Numbered from the stretch's first letter, positions 10,177 to 20,201 are shown. The stretch is DNA of 40,942 bases from Acidilobaceae archaeon (GCA_028276165.1 JAPYWV010000003.1:1-40942), one strand, 5' to 3'. Numbers and translations: made by a program. The notes: generated by a model from the sequence alone, not told the origin.

Positions 10177-10602
10177 CTACCCTCCCACGGAGTAGCGTCT
10201 GAGCATAAGCACGTCTATGTACTCCCTAATGGTTTCATCGACAACCTCCACCCTCTTCCTCTCATCCCTTGAGAAGAGTAGCCTACCTTCACTAAAGACG
10301 GAGTACTTAAATGGTAGAGGAGCTTCGTTTAGTACGTGAACATCTACTGGTATCCCGAGGGTTAAGCTTAGCTTTACCGCTAGGTCCACCTCATACTCAT
10401 GGGCTCTACTAGGGTCCTCCACCCAGATGGCGATATCCACGTCTCTGAACTTATCCCTTTTAACGAACCCGCCATAGATGTATGCGAAGGAGACCCCTTC
10501 TACTCTCTCCAATAACTCTCTCAACCTACATACAATGGCCTCCCTCTCGCTCTCACCAACCCTAAAATACCTAAGCTCGGCATCAGCAGACGTGCTAACC
10601 AC
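10177..10602 (-). CDS. MNT-type nucleotidyltransferase (putative antitoxin of a HEPN/MNT pair)
   Basis: FAYIYGGFVKRDKFRDVDIAIWVED nucleotidyltransferase motif; overlaps the HepT-like ORF. Confidence 0.85.
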   Translation of the reverse strand: MVSTSADAELRYFRVGESEREAIVCRLRELLERVEGVSFAYIYGGFVKRDKFRDVDIAIWVEDPSRAHEYEVDLAVKLSLTLGIPVDVHVLNEAPLPFKYSVFSEGRLLFSRDERKRVEVVDETIREYIDVLMLRRYSVGG

Positions 10603-10960
10603 CCTCTAGGAGCAACCTCACATACCTAATATAGCTTTCGAAATCGCTTAAACCTTCTCTAACACTCTCATAGACTCTCGCATCAGATACAGCCCAGTAA
10701 CGATGTACAAGGAGATTTCTAAGCCGAGCAGCTAAGGCTAACCTATGGGCTAGGTCGCCTGGGATAATACCTTTAACGGCCATCCTATGAAAGCATTGCG
10801 CGTAGCCCTCAACGCTCTCATTATACAAGCTTAGAAGAATCCTCACACAAATGCTTACAGATGCTTCAACCAACTGTATGACCAGGTATCTAATGGAGAT
10901 CCTCTCGCAGATTGAAAGATCATCGAAGCCCTTTAACACTAGGCCACTTAACAATTGCAA
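10595..10960 (-). CDS. HepT-like HEPN-domain protein (DUF86-type, putative toxin)
   Basis: RNLLVHRYW matches RX4HXY; helical protein directly upstream of MNT with a short overlap. Confidence 0.85.
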   Translation of the reverse strand: MQLLSGLVLKGFDDLSICERISIRYLVIQLVEASVSICVRILLSLYNESVEGYAQCFHRMAVKGIIPGDLAHRLALAARLRNLLVHRYWAVSDARVYESVREGLSDFESYIRYVRLLLEGG

Positions 10961-11195
10961 AGCATCATTGATATCCCTAATCCTATCCTACTCTCTATCA
11001 TCTCACGGTCGGAGAGACTCAGCCTTCTTCCGCTACATGAGTGTTCCCCGTTAGCCGCACGTGCGTAATTCAAGTGTCCTTCAACCCACATTACAATGGT
11101 GAAGATGGTATTTAAAAAGTTTAATCTCCACCTGGGGGGTAGGATGTGGTATGCCTCTTCAAATTGAATCACGAGCTTAGCTCTCATAAGCGTTG

Positions 11196-12050
11196 CTACT
11201 GACGGTTTACTCGTTTATATGTGCTTAATAGCTCTCTTATGGTTTTCCCTGTTGCTATTATTGGTGCGTTCTTCGGTATCTTGAACATTGCCGCTAATAC
11301 GTTGCACTTTGCTCTTAGTAGGTGTAGCGTCTCTTTAGTCTCCTTGTCTTCTAGGTGTGCTTCTAGGTTTGCTATACCCTTTGCTATTATGAACCCCTCG
11401 TTTAGGTACAATACTGGTGGTTTGTTGCCAGGTGTTTTGACCACCTCTATCTCCGTTGTACTCTCCAGCTCCTCCCATGTCACGTCTATCTCGTAACTCT
11501 CACTTCTAACAGCTAGTTTAACCTTATAGCCGTTCGCTCTAAGAGCCTCCGCTAGTACCATGTCAACAGCCGCTTCCCCGGCATTATCAACTGCAATGTA
11601 GACGATCTCATCCCTTGGTATCTCTGGTATCTCCTCTACCCAAGGCCTATCCCATAAGGCCTTCTCTAGATCCACAGGCTCATAGCCTAAGACACTTGTA
11701 TCGATTATGTTCGCTGCAGCGGCTAGCCTTAACGCTTCATCTAATCTCCAGCCTACCGCCCTAAGGTAATCCTCGACCCTCCTTGCAATCCTCCAGCCTA
11801 GGGTCCAGAGCTCCCTCTTATAACCCGCATATGGATCTTTAGACCTAGCAATCCTCCTAACCAGGTTGAACGACCTTGTGAAAGCCTCAGTTCTACTCTG
11901 CTCCTCTAGGAGCTCCGAGAGCTCCCTCAGGAGGCGGGGGGCCTCGCTATCCAGGTTGAGTCTGTATAAGTCACTAAGCCTTGAGCTTACAAGACAGATT
12001 CTACACAGCTTCTCGTCAATCCACAATGTTGTTAACCACCTCCACGACAC
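11196..12050 (-). CDS. DUF89-family metal-dependent phosphatase
   Basis: CRICL, DPYAGYKRE, VDNAGEAAVDMVLAE, AKGIANLEAHLE, LLRAKCNVLA. Confidence 0.75.
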   Translation of the reverse strand: MSWRWLTTLWIDEKLCRICLVSSRLSDLYRLNLDSEAPRLLRELSELLEEQSRTEAFTRSFNLVRRIARSKDPYAGYKRELWTLGWRIARRVEDYLRAVGWRLDEALRLAAAANIIDTSVLGYEPVDLEKALWDRPWVEEIPEIPRDEIVYIAVDNAGEAAVDMVLAEALRANGYKVKLAVRSESYEIDVTWEELESTTEIEVVKTPGNKPPVLYLNEGFIIAKGIANLEAHLEDKETKETLHLLRAKCNVLAAMFKIPKNAPIIATGKTIRELLSTYKRVNRQ

Positions 12051-13050
12051 GTCTTAGATCATCTATGCTCACATCCCCTAGCACACCAACCCTAATCATC
12101 CTATCCTCGTAGACCCCCATGCCCTTAGCTATTATGTAACCGTGCTTGCGAAGCTCTCTAACGATTAGATCTGGGTTTGGAGCCCAGAATGCTGTAACAG
12201 TATAACTCCTATAAGGTTCCCTGGCTACGGGTTCGAGCCTTAGGCTACTGTATAGGGTTTGAGCTCTCAGCCTGTGAACTTCATGGTATCCTTCTACCCC
12301 AAGCTTTAGTATCATATCCAGGGATACGTCGAGCCCGTATAACACGTTTATAGGTGGAGTGTAGGGTGGGTTTAAGGTTGTGGATCCCTTGATCAGCCTC
12401 CTTAAGTCCATGGATGGTGGCACCTTGGCCTTAACTCTGGGTTCTACGCTAACATATAGTATTGAAGCTCCGGGTGGTGCTAAGAACGCCTTGTGTGACG
12501 CCGTTGCTATGACATCAACCCTACCTCTAATGGGCTCAGCTGGCATCCCAGATACGCTATCAACAATCAATATGGCCCCTAGGCTCTCTGCAACCCCCTG
12601 GAGCTTCTCAACACGCCTATTAGCTACACCCATGCTAGTCTCGTTGTGAACCACAGCTACGACCTTAACGTCGCCAATCCTCCTAGCGTAATCCTCTACA
12701 ATATCGGGCTCTACATGGTCTAAGTTTAGCTTGTACACAACCCCGCCTCTGGATTCAATGCTTTCCGCCAACCTCTCCCCGAAGACACCGTTAACCACTA
12801 CTAGAACCCTATCACCGGGGTCTACGTAGTTGTACACAGCTATATCAACAGCTAGGGTGCCCGTACCAGGTGCTATAACGGGGGTTGAGTTGTGGTCGTA
12901 CACCATTCTAAGCTTCTCCACCACCCTCTCAAGCACTTCTCTAAACTCAACACTCCTATGGAAGAGTGGTTGCCTGGCTACAGCCTCTAGAACCTCTCTA
13001 GGTAGCTGGACTGGCCCTGGGGTTAGGAGCTTCAACCCCAAGCACCTCAA
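12016..13050 (-). CDS. Class V aminotransferase (serine/alanine-glyoxylate or phosphoserine aminotransferase-like)
   Basis: LTPGPVQLPREVLEA, APGTGTLAVDIAV, HNETSMGV, VDSVSGMPAEPI, ATASHKAFLAPPG (PLP lysine region). Confidence 0.9.
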   Translation of the reverse strand: MRCLGLKLLTPGPVQLPREVLEAVARQPLFHRSVEFREVLERVVEKLRMVYDHNSTPVIAPGTGTLAVDIAVYNYVDPGDRVLVVVNGVFGERLAESIESRGGVVYKLNLDHVEPDIVEDYARRIGDVKVVAVVHNETSMGVANRRVEKLQGVAESLGAILIVDSVSGMPAEPIRGRVDVIATASHKAFLAPPGASILYVSVEPRVKAKVPPSMDLRRLIKGSTTLNPPYTPPINVLYGLDVSLDMILKLGVEGYHEVHRLRAQTLYSSLRLEPVAREPYRSYTVTAFWAPNPDLIVRELRKHGYIIAKGMGVYEDRMIRVGVLGDVSIDDLRRVVEVVNNIVD

Positions 13051-13963
13051 GTATACCCGCTAAAAGCTCCTCCCCAACCCTCTCCATGGCCTCGATGGTT
13101 TCAGCCCCTATATGGGGGGTTACTATGACCTTAGGGTGTTCTACGAGCTTCCTCAGGGTAGGTGACCTAGGTGGCTCCTCATCCAGCACATCCAAGGCTA
13201 CAGCCCCGAGCCTGTCAACGTGCTTGAGTAACGCTTCGTAATCCACAACAGGCCCCCTACTAGTGTTAACCAGGATAGCATCATCCTTCAGTAGCCTCAG
13301 CCTATCCTCATTCATCATCCTATAGGTTGAAGGTGTTAGTGGGACATGTAATGTCACGATATCGCTTTCCACGAGGAGCTCTTCGAGGCCTACAAGCTCG
13401 CCACCAACACTCTCAACAGCCTCCCTCACATCCCTAACATCGTAGGCTAGAACCCTGGCCCCCATTGCGGTAGCAAACCTAGCAACCCTACTCCCAATCC
13501 TACCAAACCCTATGACACCAAGCTTCTTACCGTAAAGCTCCCTACCCTTGTAAAAACCCTTACTCCAAACACCCCTCTTAACACTATCAATGTGGAGGTG
13601 TAGGCTCCTCAAAGCAACTATGATCAAGCCTATTGTTAGCTCAGCAACACTCTGAGATGAAGCAGTGGGGGCGTTAACAACAGCGATACCCCTGCTAACA
13701 GCGTAATCAACATCAACATTGTCAAGGCCAACACCATACCTAGCTAGAACCCTAAGCCTCAAACCCCTATCTATAACCTCCCTATCAACAACAACACCCC
13801 CCCTAAACACTAGGACATCGAAGCCCTTGATAATGTCTAGGAGCACACCACGAGGGATACCAGGACGGTACTCTACCTCTAAACCAGCCTCCCTCAAACC
13901 CTCAAGAAACCTACCTGAAACCCTATCAACAACAAGAACCCTATACCCGACAAAAGCAGACAC
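12998..13963 (-). CDS. serA: D-3-phosphoglycerate dehydrogenase-like D-2-hydroxyacid dehydrogenase
   Basis: ARYGVGLDNVDVDYA, GKKLGVIGFGRIGSRVA, LVNTSRGPVVDYEAL, VTPHIGAETIEAMERVGEE. Confidence 0.88.
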   Translation of the reverse strand: MSAFVGYRVLVVDRVSGRFLEGLREAGLEVEYRPGIPRGVLLDIIKGFDVLVFRGGVVVDREVIDRGLRLRVLARYGVGLDNVDVDYAVSRGIAVVNAPTASSQSVAELTIGLIIVALRSLHLHIDSVKRGVWSKGFYKGRELYGKKLGVIGFGRIGSRVARFATAMGARVLAYDVRDVREAVESVGGELVGLEELLVESDIVTLHVPLTPSTYRMMNEDRLRLLKDDAILVNTSRGPVVDYEALLKHVDRLGAVALDVLDEEPPRSPTLRKLVEHPKVIVTPHIGAETIEAMERVGEELLAGILEVLGVEAPNPRASPAT

Positions 13964-14097
13964 CAGAGTATAGGAAAGCGGAAGCCCTTAAAAGCTATTA
14001 AGCCTAAAAACCCGATACAATCTACGCCTGTACACAGCTATGTCTACAAGCACGCTTATTAGCTCTGTCTACGCAACGTAAGTTTGGAGATCATCTT

Positions 14098-14322
14098 ATG
14101 AGTGTCGTCATTAGCGTGAGGGTTAAGAGGGAGATTAAGGAGCTCCTGGAAAGTGAGGGTATAAACATAGCAGAGGAGGTTAGAAGGTTCTTAGAGGAGC
14201 TAGCATACAAGGTTAGGATTAGAAAGTATGTTGAGAAATGGGATAGAATGTTAGAGGGTGTAAAGCCTAGCCCGAAAGGTTTCTCTGTATCATCCGTGAG
14301 GGAGGATCGTGAGAGTCATTGA
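14098..14322 (+). CDS. vapB: VapB-type antitoxin
   Basis: Small CopG/AbrB-like ORF (SVVISVRVKREIKELLESEGINIAEEVRRFLEELA) overlapping a PIN-domain gene. Confidence 0.85.
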   Translation: MSVVISVRVKREIKELLESEGINIAEEVRRFLEELAYKVRIRKYVEKWDRMLEGVKPSPKGFSVSSVREDRESH

Positions 14323-14704
14323 TTCCTCTGCGTTAGTGAAATACTTTGCACGGGAAGAGGGTTGGGAGAGGGTGAGAGAGCTCATACTAGAGGGGGTTGT
14401 AACATTAGATTTGGCGATTAAGGAGGTTGCGAACGCTCTCTGGAGGAAGGTTAGAAGGGGGGATATGAGTGCAGATGTAGCTTTAGAGATAATACGGGAT
14501 CTTTCAGAGTCTAAGGCTGTGAGGGTTATGGGCCAGGACGAGTACATTGAGGATGCTTTTAAGATAGCTTTAGAGTACGGAATAACAGTCTACGATTCCC
14601 TCTTCATTGCTCTTGCAGAGAGGCTCGGAGTAGAGCTTATAACATGTGATGGGGTTCAGGGTGGGAAGGCTGTGGCTCGTGGTATTAATGTTGTTTTGTG
14701 TTGA
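14309..14704 (+). CDS. vapC: VapC-type PIN-domain ribonuclease toxin
   Basis: VIDSSALVKYFAREEGWE, LALEYGITVYDSLFIALAERLGVELITCD. Confidence 0.92.
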   Translation: MRVIDSSALVKYFAREEGWERVRELILEGVVTLDLAIKEVANALWRKVRRGDMSADVALEIIRDLSESKAVRVMGQDEYIEDAFKIALEYGITVYDSLFIALAERLGVELITCDGVQGGKAVARGINVVLC

Positions 14705-14728
14705 TTAGCGTTGCATGACTCTATGCTT

Positions 14729-15922
14729 CTATGGTTTGCTAATGTTTACTCTAACTTTGCCTACTTCTATTCTCTCTATCTTCTCGTTGCACGTTGTGTA
14801 TAGTACTATTGATCTCGTCCTGTAGTCTATCCTCTCTATTACCGCTGGTCTTACTTGGTTGTTGCAGTGTACTGCTGCTAGCAGGTTTTTCTCCCAGTCT
14901 AGTGGTATTAGTATTCCGTCTAAGCTAGGTGGTGTCACCCCCTTGTAGACGGCTACTAGTACTCCCTCCTGTTGCTCAGCGTAGACGAGTTTAGGGTTTA
15001 TGCTCCTCACCATGTTGTACTCTAGGGTGTTCCCCTTGAATATAGGGGCTCCCTCTACCTCCACCTCGTCAACCTTCACTTTAACCTGCCTAGCCCCCAG
15101 TAGCCTTAGGGTTATCAACCTCTCCCTGTGGACTCTCCTCTCCTCAACGGTTTTCCCTCTCCCCTCTACGAGCTTCGGTAACCTCACCACCTTAGCCTTA
15201 ACGTCTTCAAGGTACCTCATAGCATCATCACCAAGACCTATGGCTACTATAACATCGGCTCCAACCTCCTCAGCAAGCCTAACCTTAACCCTAACACCCT
15301 CCCCCGACGCCCAGCCATCGGTGTCAACGACTAGAGGGCCCTCGGCCATCCTAGCTAGCCTTGAGGCACATGATATGTACCTCTCGGTCGAATCACTTGG
15401 GGTGAAGGAGCCTACGAAGCAAGGCTTTATGTCCGTGAAGGATCCCGAGTAGCCTGGCACGACGGGAGGGCTGGTCTTAGCTAGAGCCTCGAACCCGGGG
15501 CAGAAGACCTCATTCTGTCCTACATCGGTTGTCAAATAGTAGGCTGTAGACCCCCTCAAGGCAATCCTATTAGAGATCCACGCTGCAAGAGTACTCTTAC
15601 CGGAATCCGTAGGCCCTACCAGGAGGATCCTCTCGTAGGCTGAGAGCTCCCCGGCTATGGAGTCAAAGACATTGTAGACATTAGCATCCAGGGGCTTAAG
15701 CTTAGACGGATCACTGGCGTTAAAAGAACCGGAGACCTTAACACTAACACTCCTACCAAGAGGTACCACAATGGTAGAGCCGACCCCAACGGGGAAACCG
15801 AGAACCTCAACAACACCCTCAACAACCCTAATACTCAAAGGCCCCGAGGCTAGGTAGAAGCTCAAAGCAGAACTCCCACCACCCATAGGACACAGTATAA
15901 CCCTTAAAACCTCTAAGATCAC
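14729..15922 (-). CDS. Clp1/Grc3-family polynucleotide 5'-hydroxyl kinase
   Basis: P-loop GPTDSGKSTLAAWISN, YLTTDVGQNEVFCPG, VVDTDGW; Clp1-like architecture. Confidence 0.85.
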   Translation of the reverse strand: MILEVLRVILCPMGGGSSALSFYLASGPLSIRVVEGVVEVLGFPVGVGSTIVVPLGRSVSVKVSGSFNASDPSKLKPLDANVYNVFDSIAGELSAYERILLVGPTDSGKSTLAAWISNRIALRGSTAYYLTTDVGQNEVFCPGFEALAKTSPPVVPGYSGSFTDIKPCFVGSFTPSDSTERYISCASRLARMAEGPLVVDTDGWASGEGVRVKVRLAEEVGADVIVAIGLGDDAMRYLEDVKAKVVRLPKLVEGRGKTVEERRVHRERLITLRLLGARQVKVKVDEVEVEGAPIFKGNTLEYNMVRSINPKLVYAEQQEGVLVAVYKGVTPPSLDGILIPLDWEKNLLAAVHCNNQVRPAVIERIDYRTRSIVLYTTCNEKIERIEVGKVRVNISKP

Positions 15923-15931
15923 ACAATAGCT

Positions 15932-16453
15932 CTAAGTAACCGTTGGTAGAGACTGCAATGGGTGGGTGTGCCGAGTATAAGCGCTATAGAGTAGTAGGGG
16001 AAGCTCTCTAGCGTGCTTGTTGTACGAGAGGGGGCTCAGCCTGGGAGGCCCCAGATCCAGGAGCTCCACCCCCGTGGCCTCAGACGCCATTTTCAATGCC
16101 AGCCTGTACGCTTTGACGTTGACGTAGAAGGCTATGACCCCGTACTCCAGCGCCAGCCACCTCAGATCCCGAGCCACGGCCCCCGCCAGGAGCTCCAGTT
16201 TAACAGGATCCCTACCGTAGCCCCTATTCCATCTCGGGTTGCGATCACACCACCTTAAACCCCTCTCCTCACCCCACAAGACCACCCCCGGCTTGCAACT
16301 GTCCACAGCCGCCAGGTCTAGGATCCCGGACTCCACCAGCGGCCTCACATGCTTCAAGACGATACGCCAGTTGGAGCACAAACTGTAGTCCCCGAGCCTG
16401 ACGCAACCGTTGCACGGTAATATGAGGAGCATTCTTCTAGTCATCGTGTACAC
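15932..16453 (-). CDS. Uncharacterised protein with conserved-looking cysteines
   Basis: ORF co-directional with the Clp1-like gene, 9-nt gap; PCNGC, SLCS, DSCKP, RWCDR. No confident family. Confidence 0.6.
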   Translation of the reverse strand: MYTMTRRMLLILPCNGCVRLGDYSLCSNWRIVLKHVRPLVESGILDLAAVDSCKPGVVLWGEERGLRWCDRNPRWNRGYGRDPVKLELLAGAVARDLRWLALEYGVIAFYVNVKAYRLALKMASEATGVELLDLGPPRLSPLSYNKHARELPLLLYSAYTRHTHPLQSLPTVT

Positions 16454-16493
16454 CCATGGCTTTTACGTGGTTTGTTTTGAGAGTTTTTAGGTT

Positions 16494-19259
16494 TTGGTGT
16501 TCATTAACCCTTTTGAGGTGCTTGGGTTGCGTGTTGATCCTAGTGAGTACGAGGTTCCATTCTTTAAGGAGATGGGTTTTGTGAGGGTTAGGGGTGAGAG
16601 TTGCGGTGAGTACTACTGGACTCTTGACCCTGATCGTTTCAGGGAGCCTCAGGACGTTCCATGTGTTGACTACTGGTTTGACTCTATACCCTCTAGGGGT
16701 GGTCTTAGTGTTTCCGATGCTAGGCGTGTTTTCATAGACTTTTTCGTTAGGAGGGGTCACACGTACGTCCCCCCAAGGCCTGTTGTTGCACGTTGGAGGG
16801 AGGATTTGTACCTTACGATTGCTAGTATTGTTGTGTTCCAACCCCATGTTACAAGCGGCCTAGTCCCTCCCCCCGCTAACCCTCTTGTTATAAGCCAGCC
16901 TAGTATTAGGCTTGAGGATATTGATAATGTTGGTTTAACGCTTGGAAGGCATCTTACGAGCTTCGAGATGGCAGCACATCACGCCTTCAACTACCCTGAT
17001 AAGCACATCTACTGGAAGGATGAGACCGTTAGGTACGCCTACGAGTTCTTCACAAAGGAGCTCGGGATACCAGGGGACCTCATAGTGTTCAAGGAATCAT
17101 GGTGGGAGGGTGGTGGTAACGCCGGGCCGTGTTTCGAGGTAGCCGTGGGGGGCCTTGAGCTTGCAACACTAGTCTTCATGGTATACAAGGTTGTTGACGG
17201 TCGCTACGAGGAGATCCCGATTAAGATAGTTGATACAGGTTATGGTGTTGAGAGGATCTCCTGGTTCACCCAGAAGACCCCAACAGCGTTCCACGCAATC
17301 TACGGTAACCTCGTCGAGAAGTTCAGGGACATCATTGGCGTCGATAGGCCCGATGAGCTCCTGCTAAAGGCGGCGTTCAAGGCTGCTGGTAAGCTTGAGC
17401 CCAAGGATCCAGCTTCCATAGAGAGCTTCTACTCTAGGGTTTCAAGTATAGCTGGCGTCGATGTAGAGTATGCTAGGAGAACTCTGGTCAACGAAGCTAG
17501 GCTCTACAGCCTCCTAGACCACACTAAGACCCTAGCCTTAATGCTAGGCGACGGGATTGTACCCAGTAACGCTGGGGAAGGCTACCTAGCGAGGCTCGTT
17601 GCTAGAAGGGCTTTAAGGCAGTTGAGACTCCTAGGCTCTAACGCTAGGCTCTCAGACTTAGTAGACCTACAGATATCATTCTGGGGTGGAGACTTCCCAC
17701 AGCTTGTCGAGAATAGAAGCTACATACTTGAAGCTGTTGAGCTGGAGGAGTCTAGGTTTAAGGAGTCCATTGAGAGGGGGTTGAGGGTCCTAGAGAGGGA
17801 GGTTAGGAGGAAGGGTAGCGTGTCTGTAGGCGACCTCATCAAATACTATGATAGCATGGGCGTCCCACCCGAGATTGTAGCTGAGGTTGCCTCGAAGATG
17901 GGGATCAGGGTCGAGGTGCCCCACAACTTCTACTCAATGGTAGCCGCTATGCATAGAGCTCCACCAACAATAAAGCCTGGCTACGCTGGTATTGAGGTTG
18001 AAGAGAGTGTAGCTAGGTGGGCTTCAAACCTAGGGGCTACGAGGAAGCTTTACTACGAGAACCCGTACTTGAAGGAGTTCGAGTCAACAATCGCGGGGGT
18101 TATGGGTAACTATGTTGTCCTCGACTCGACAGCATTCTACCCCATCGGGGGAGGGCAGGTCTACGATGTAGGGTTACTTATAGCAGGTGATAGGGTTTAC
18201 AGGGTTAAAAGGGTGTTCCTGGTAGGCGACGTTGTTGTCCACGAGGTCGAAGATGCTAGTGGGCTGGGCGAGGGTATCAAGGTCAGGGGGGTTATTGATT
18301 GGAGGAGGAGGTATAAGATCATGAGGCATCATACCGCAACGCACGTGATACTAGCTGCTGCGAGGAGAGTCCTAGGCCCCCACGTGTGGCAGGCTGGAGC
18401 GGAGAAGACTGAGGAGAAGGGGAGGCTTGATATAACACATCATAAGCCTTTAACAGAAGAGGAGGTTAGGAGGATAGAGGAGCTAGCTAACATGGTTGTC
18501 GATGAGAGGAGGCCTGTCAAAGTCTACTACATGGACAGGGGTGAGGCCGAGTCCAAGCTAGGCTTCACAATATACCAAGGTGGGGCTCCGCTAGTGAGAA
18601 CACTCAGGATTGTGGAGATCGAAGGGTGGGATGTCGAGGCTTGCGGCGGAACGCACCTAGCTAACACGGGTGAGATCGGGGGCATTAAGATAGTTAACGT
18701 TGAGAGAATACAGGATGGTGTTATCAGGCTTGAGTACATTGCTGGAACAAGGGTCGTGGATAGGGTTGAAGAGCTTGAGATGAAGCTTGGTAGCATAGCA
18801 TCCATAGTGGGAGCTGGTAGAGGGCAGGAGGTTGAAAGGGTTAAAGCTCTAGCATCAAGCCTAGAAGGGCTTGAGGTTACCCTAAAAGCGTATAGGAGCT
18901 TGTGGCTTAAGGCTTTGAGGGAGGAGCTTGCTAGGACAAGCCCGGTCAAGGGGGTTAGAATCCTTGTTGTTGAAAGCCCTGAGAGGGATAGGAGCTTCAT
19001 ACAGGAGGCTCTCAGGAGGCTTACCGAGGAGTTCGCAGACTCCCTCGTAGCTGTAGTGTACAGTGTCGGCGATCAAACCGGTGTTGAGATTGCTTGCGGG
19101 AGCTCAGCTACAAGGATAGTCAACGTGGGGAGCCTGGCTAGGAGTATTGCTGAAAAGCTTAACGGGAGAGGTGGCGGCTCTGAAAGCTATGGTAGCCTCA
19201 CGGTTAAGGGTAGAGTGGATGTAGAGAGGGTTAAGGAGGTTTTAGAGGAGCTCCTCTAG
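16494..19259 (+). CDS. alaS: Alanyl-tRNA synthetase (archaeal type)
   Basis: Full-length; MRHHTATHVILAAARRVLG, CGGTHLANTGEIGGIKI, WKDETVRYAYEFFTKELGI, editing and C-terminal domains. Confidence 0.97.
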   Translation: MVFINPFEVLGLRVDPSEYEVPFFKEMGFVRVRGESCGEYYWTLDPDRFREPQDVPCVDYWFDSIPSRGGLSVSDARRVFIDFFVRRGHTYVPPRPVVARWREDLYLTIASIVVFQPHVTSGLVPPPANPLVISQPSIRLEDIDNVGLTLGRHLTSFEMAAHHAFNYPDKHIYWKDETVRYAYEFFTKELGIPGDLIVFKESWWEGGGNAGPCFEVAVGGLELATLVFMVYKVVDGRYEEIPIKIVDTGYGVERISWFTQKTPTAFHAIYGNLVEKFRDIIGVDRPDELLLKAAFKAAGKLEPKDPASIESFYSRVSSIAGVDVEYARRTLVNEARLYSLLDHTKTLALMLGDGIVPSNAGEGYLARLVARRALRQLRLLGSNARLSDLVDLQISFWGGDFPQLVENRSYILEAVELEESRFKESIERGLRVLEREVRRKGSVSVGDLIKYYDSMGVPPEIVAEVASKMGIRVEVPHNFYSMVAAMHRAPPTIKPGYAGIEVEESVARWASNLGATRKLYYENPYLKEFESTIAGVMGNYVVLDSTAFYPIGGGQVYDVGLLIAGDRVYRVKRVFLVGDVVVHEVEDASGLGEGIKVRGVIDWRRRYKIMRHHTATHVILAAARRVLGPHVWQAGAEKTEEKGRLDITHHKPLTEEEVRRIEELANMVVDERRPVKVYYMDRGEAESKLGFTIYQGGAPLVRTLRIVEIEGWDVEACGGTHLANTGEIGGIKIVNVERIQDGVIRLEYIAGTRVVDRVEELEMKLGSIASIVGAGRGQEVERVKALASSLEGLEVTLKAYRSLWLKALREELARTSPVKGVRILVVESPERDRSFIQEALRRLTEEFADSLVAVVYSVGDQTGVEIACGSSATRIVNVGSLARSIAEKLNGRGGGSESYGSLTVKGRVDVERVKEVLEELL

Positions 19260-19266
19260 GGGGGAA

Positions 19267-20061
19267 GTGAATGGCGTGAGCTACCTGGAATCCATCAACG
19301 TGCTAGTCGTGGATCTCGACGGGGTAGTATGGATCGGAGGGAAGGCTATAGGGGCTAACGTTAGAGCGCTGAGGAGACTCCAGGAGCACATGAGGATATA
19401 CTATGTAACAAACAACTCGACCAAGAGCAGGCCTGAGTACGCTTCAAAGCTTAGAAGCCTAGGCCTGGAGGCATGGGAGTCCAATGTTATAACGAGTGGT
19501 AGAGCTGCAACACTATGGCTTAAAAGGTTTACCAAGGCTAGGAACGTCTACCTCATAGGAGAGGAGGGCCTTAGGTGGGAGCTGGAGGTGGAAGGCTACC
19601 ATATGGTGGATAGAGGCTTGGAGGCGGAAGCAGTAGTAGTAGGCCTAGACAGGAGGCTCACATACCATAAGCTAGCGGAGGCACTAAAAGCACTGCTAAG
19701 AGGAGCATACTTCATAGCAACAAACCCAGACCACATACTACCAGAAGAGGAAACTCCAATACCGGGAGCAGGAGCAATAATAGCAGCCCTAGAGACAGCA
19801 TCGAAGAGAAAACCAGATGTGATAGCGGGGAAGCCAAACCCATGGATACTAGTATCAACACTAGGGGACATAGACTATAGTAGGGTAGCAGTAGTGGGGG
19901 ATAGAGTAGACACAGACATAGAACTAGCGCTCAGGATAGGAGCAAAACCAATCCTAACACTAACAGGGGTAACGAGAAACCTAGACGAGGAAACCCTGAG
20001 AAGGCTAAGGGAGGCTAATGCAATAGTAGTCAAAGACCTGGGAGAGCTCTTAGCTAGATAA
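19267..20061 (+). CDS. HAD-superfamily (NagD-like) phosphatase
   Basis: VLVVDLDGVVWIGGKAI, YYVTNNSTKSRPEYASKL, GKPNPWI, VAVVGDRVDTDIELALRIGAKPILTLTGVT. Confidence 0.9.
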   Translation: MNGVSYLESINVLVVDLDGVVWIGGKAIGANVRALRRLQEHMRIYYVTNNSTKSRPEYASKLRSLGLEAWESNVITSGRAATLWLKRFTKARNVYLIGEEGLRWELEVEGYHMVDRGLEAEAVVVGLDRRLTYHKLAEALKALLRGAYFIATNPDHILPEEETPIPGAGAIIAALETASKRKPDVIAGKPNPWILVSTLGDIDYSRVAVVGDRVDTDIELALRIGAKPILTLTGVTRNLDEETLRRLREANAIVVKDLGELLAR

Positions 20062-20201
20062 CTACCCCCTCCCACTCCACGCGTTACACTCCTCGAACCC
20101 CAGAGGATTTCACGTGTTTCCTACTCCACGTGCTGTATCCGAGCTTAGGAGGCCCGGCCCCCAGGTATTTGACGTGTAGATTGAAGGGATGGGTATACAG
20201 C

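Noticed and set aside
10948-11187. 79-aa minus ORF upstream of the HepT-like gene
   Set aside because: No recognisable features, and it overlaps the HepT start and promoter region; not supported as a CDS.
15000-15452. 150-aa plus-strand ORF
   Set aside because: Antisense to the well-supported Clp1-like gene and low complexity (Ser/Thr/Leu-rich).
20062-20201. Repeated CACGTG / CTACTCCACGYG elements after the HAD gene
   Set aside because: Short, few copies, between convergent genes; insufficient to support a regulatory claim.
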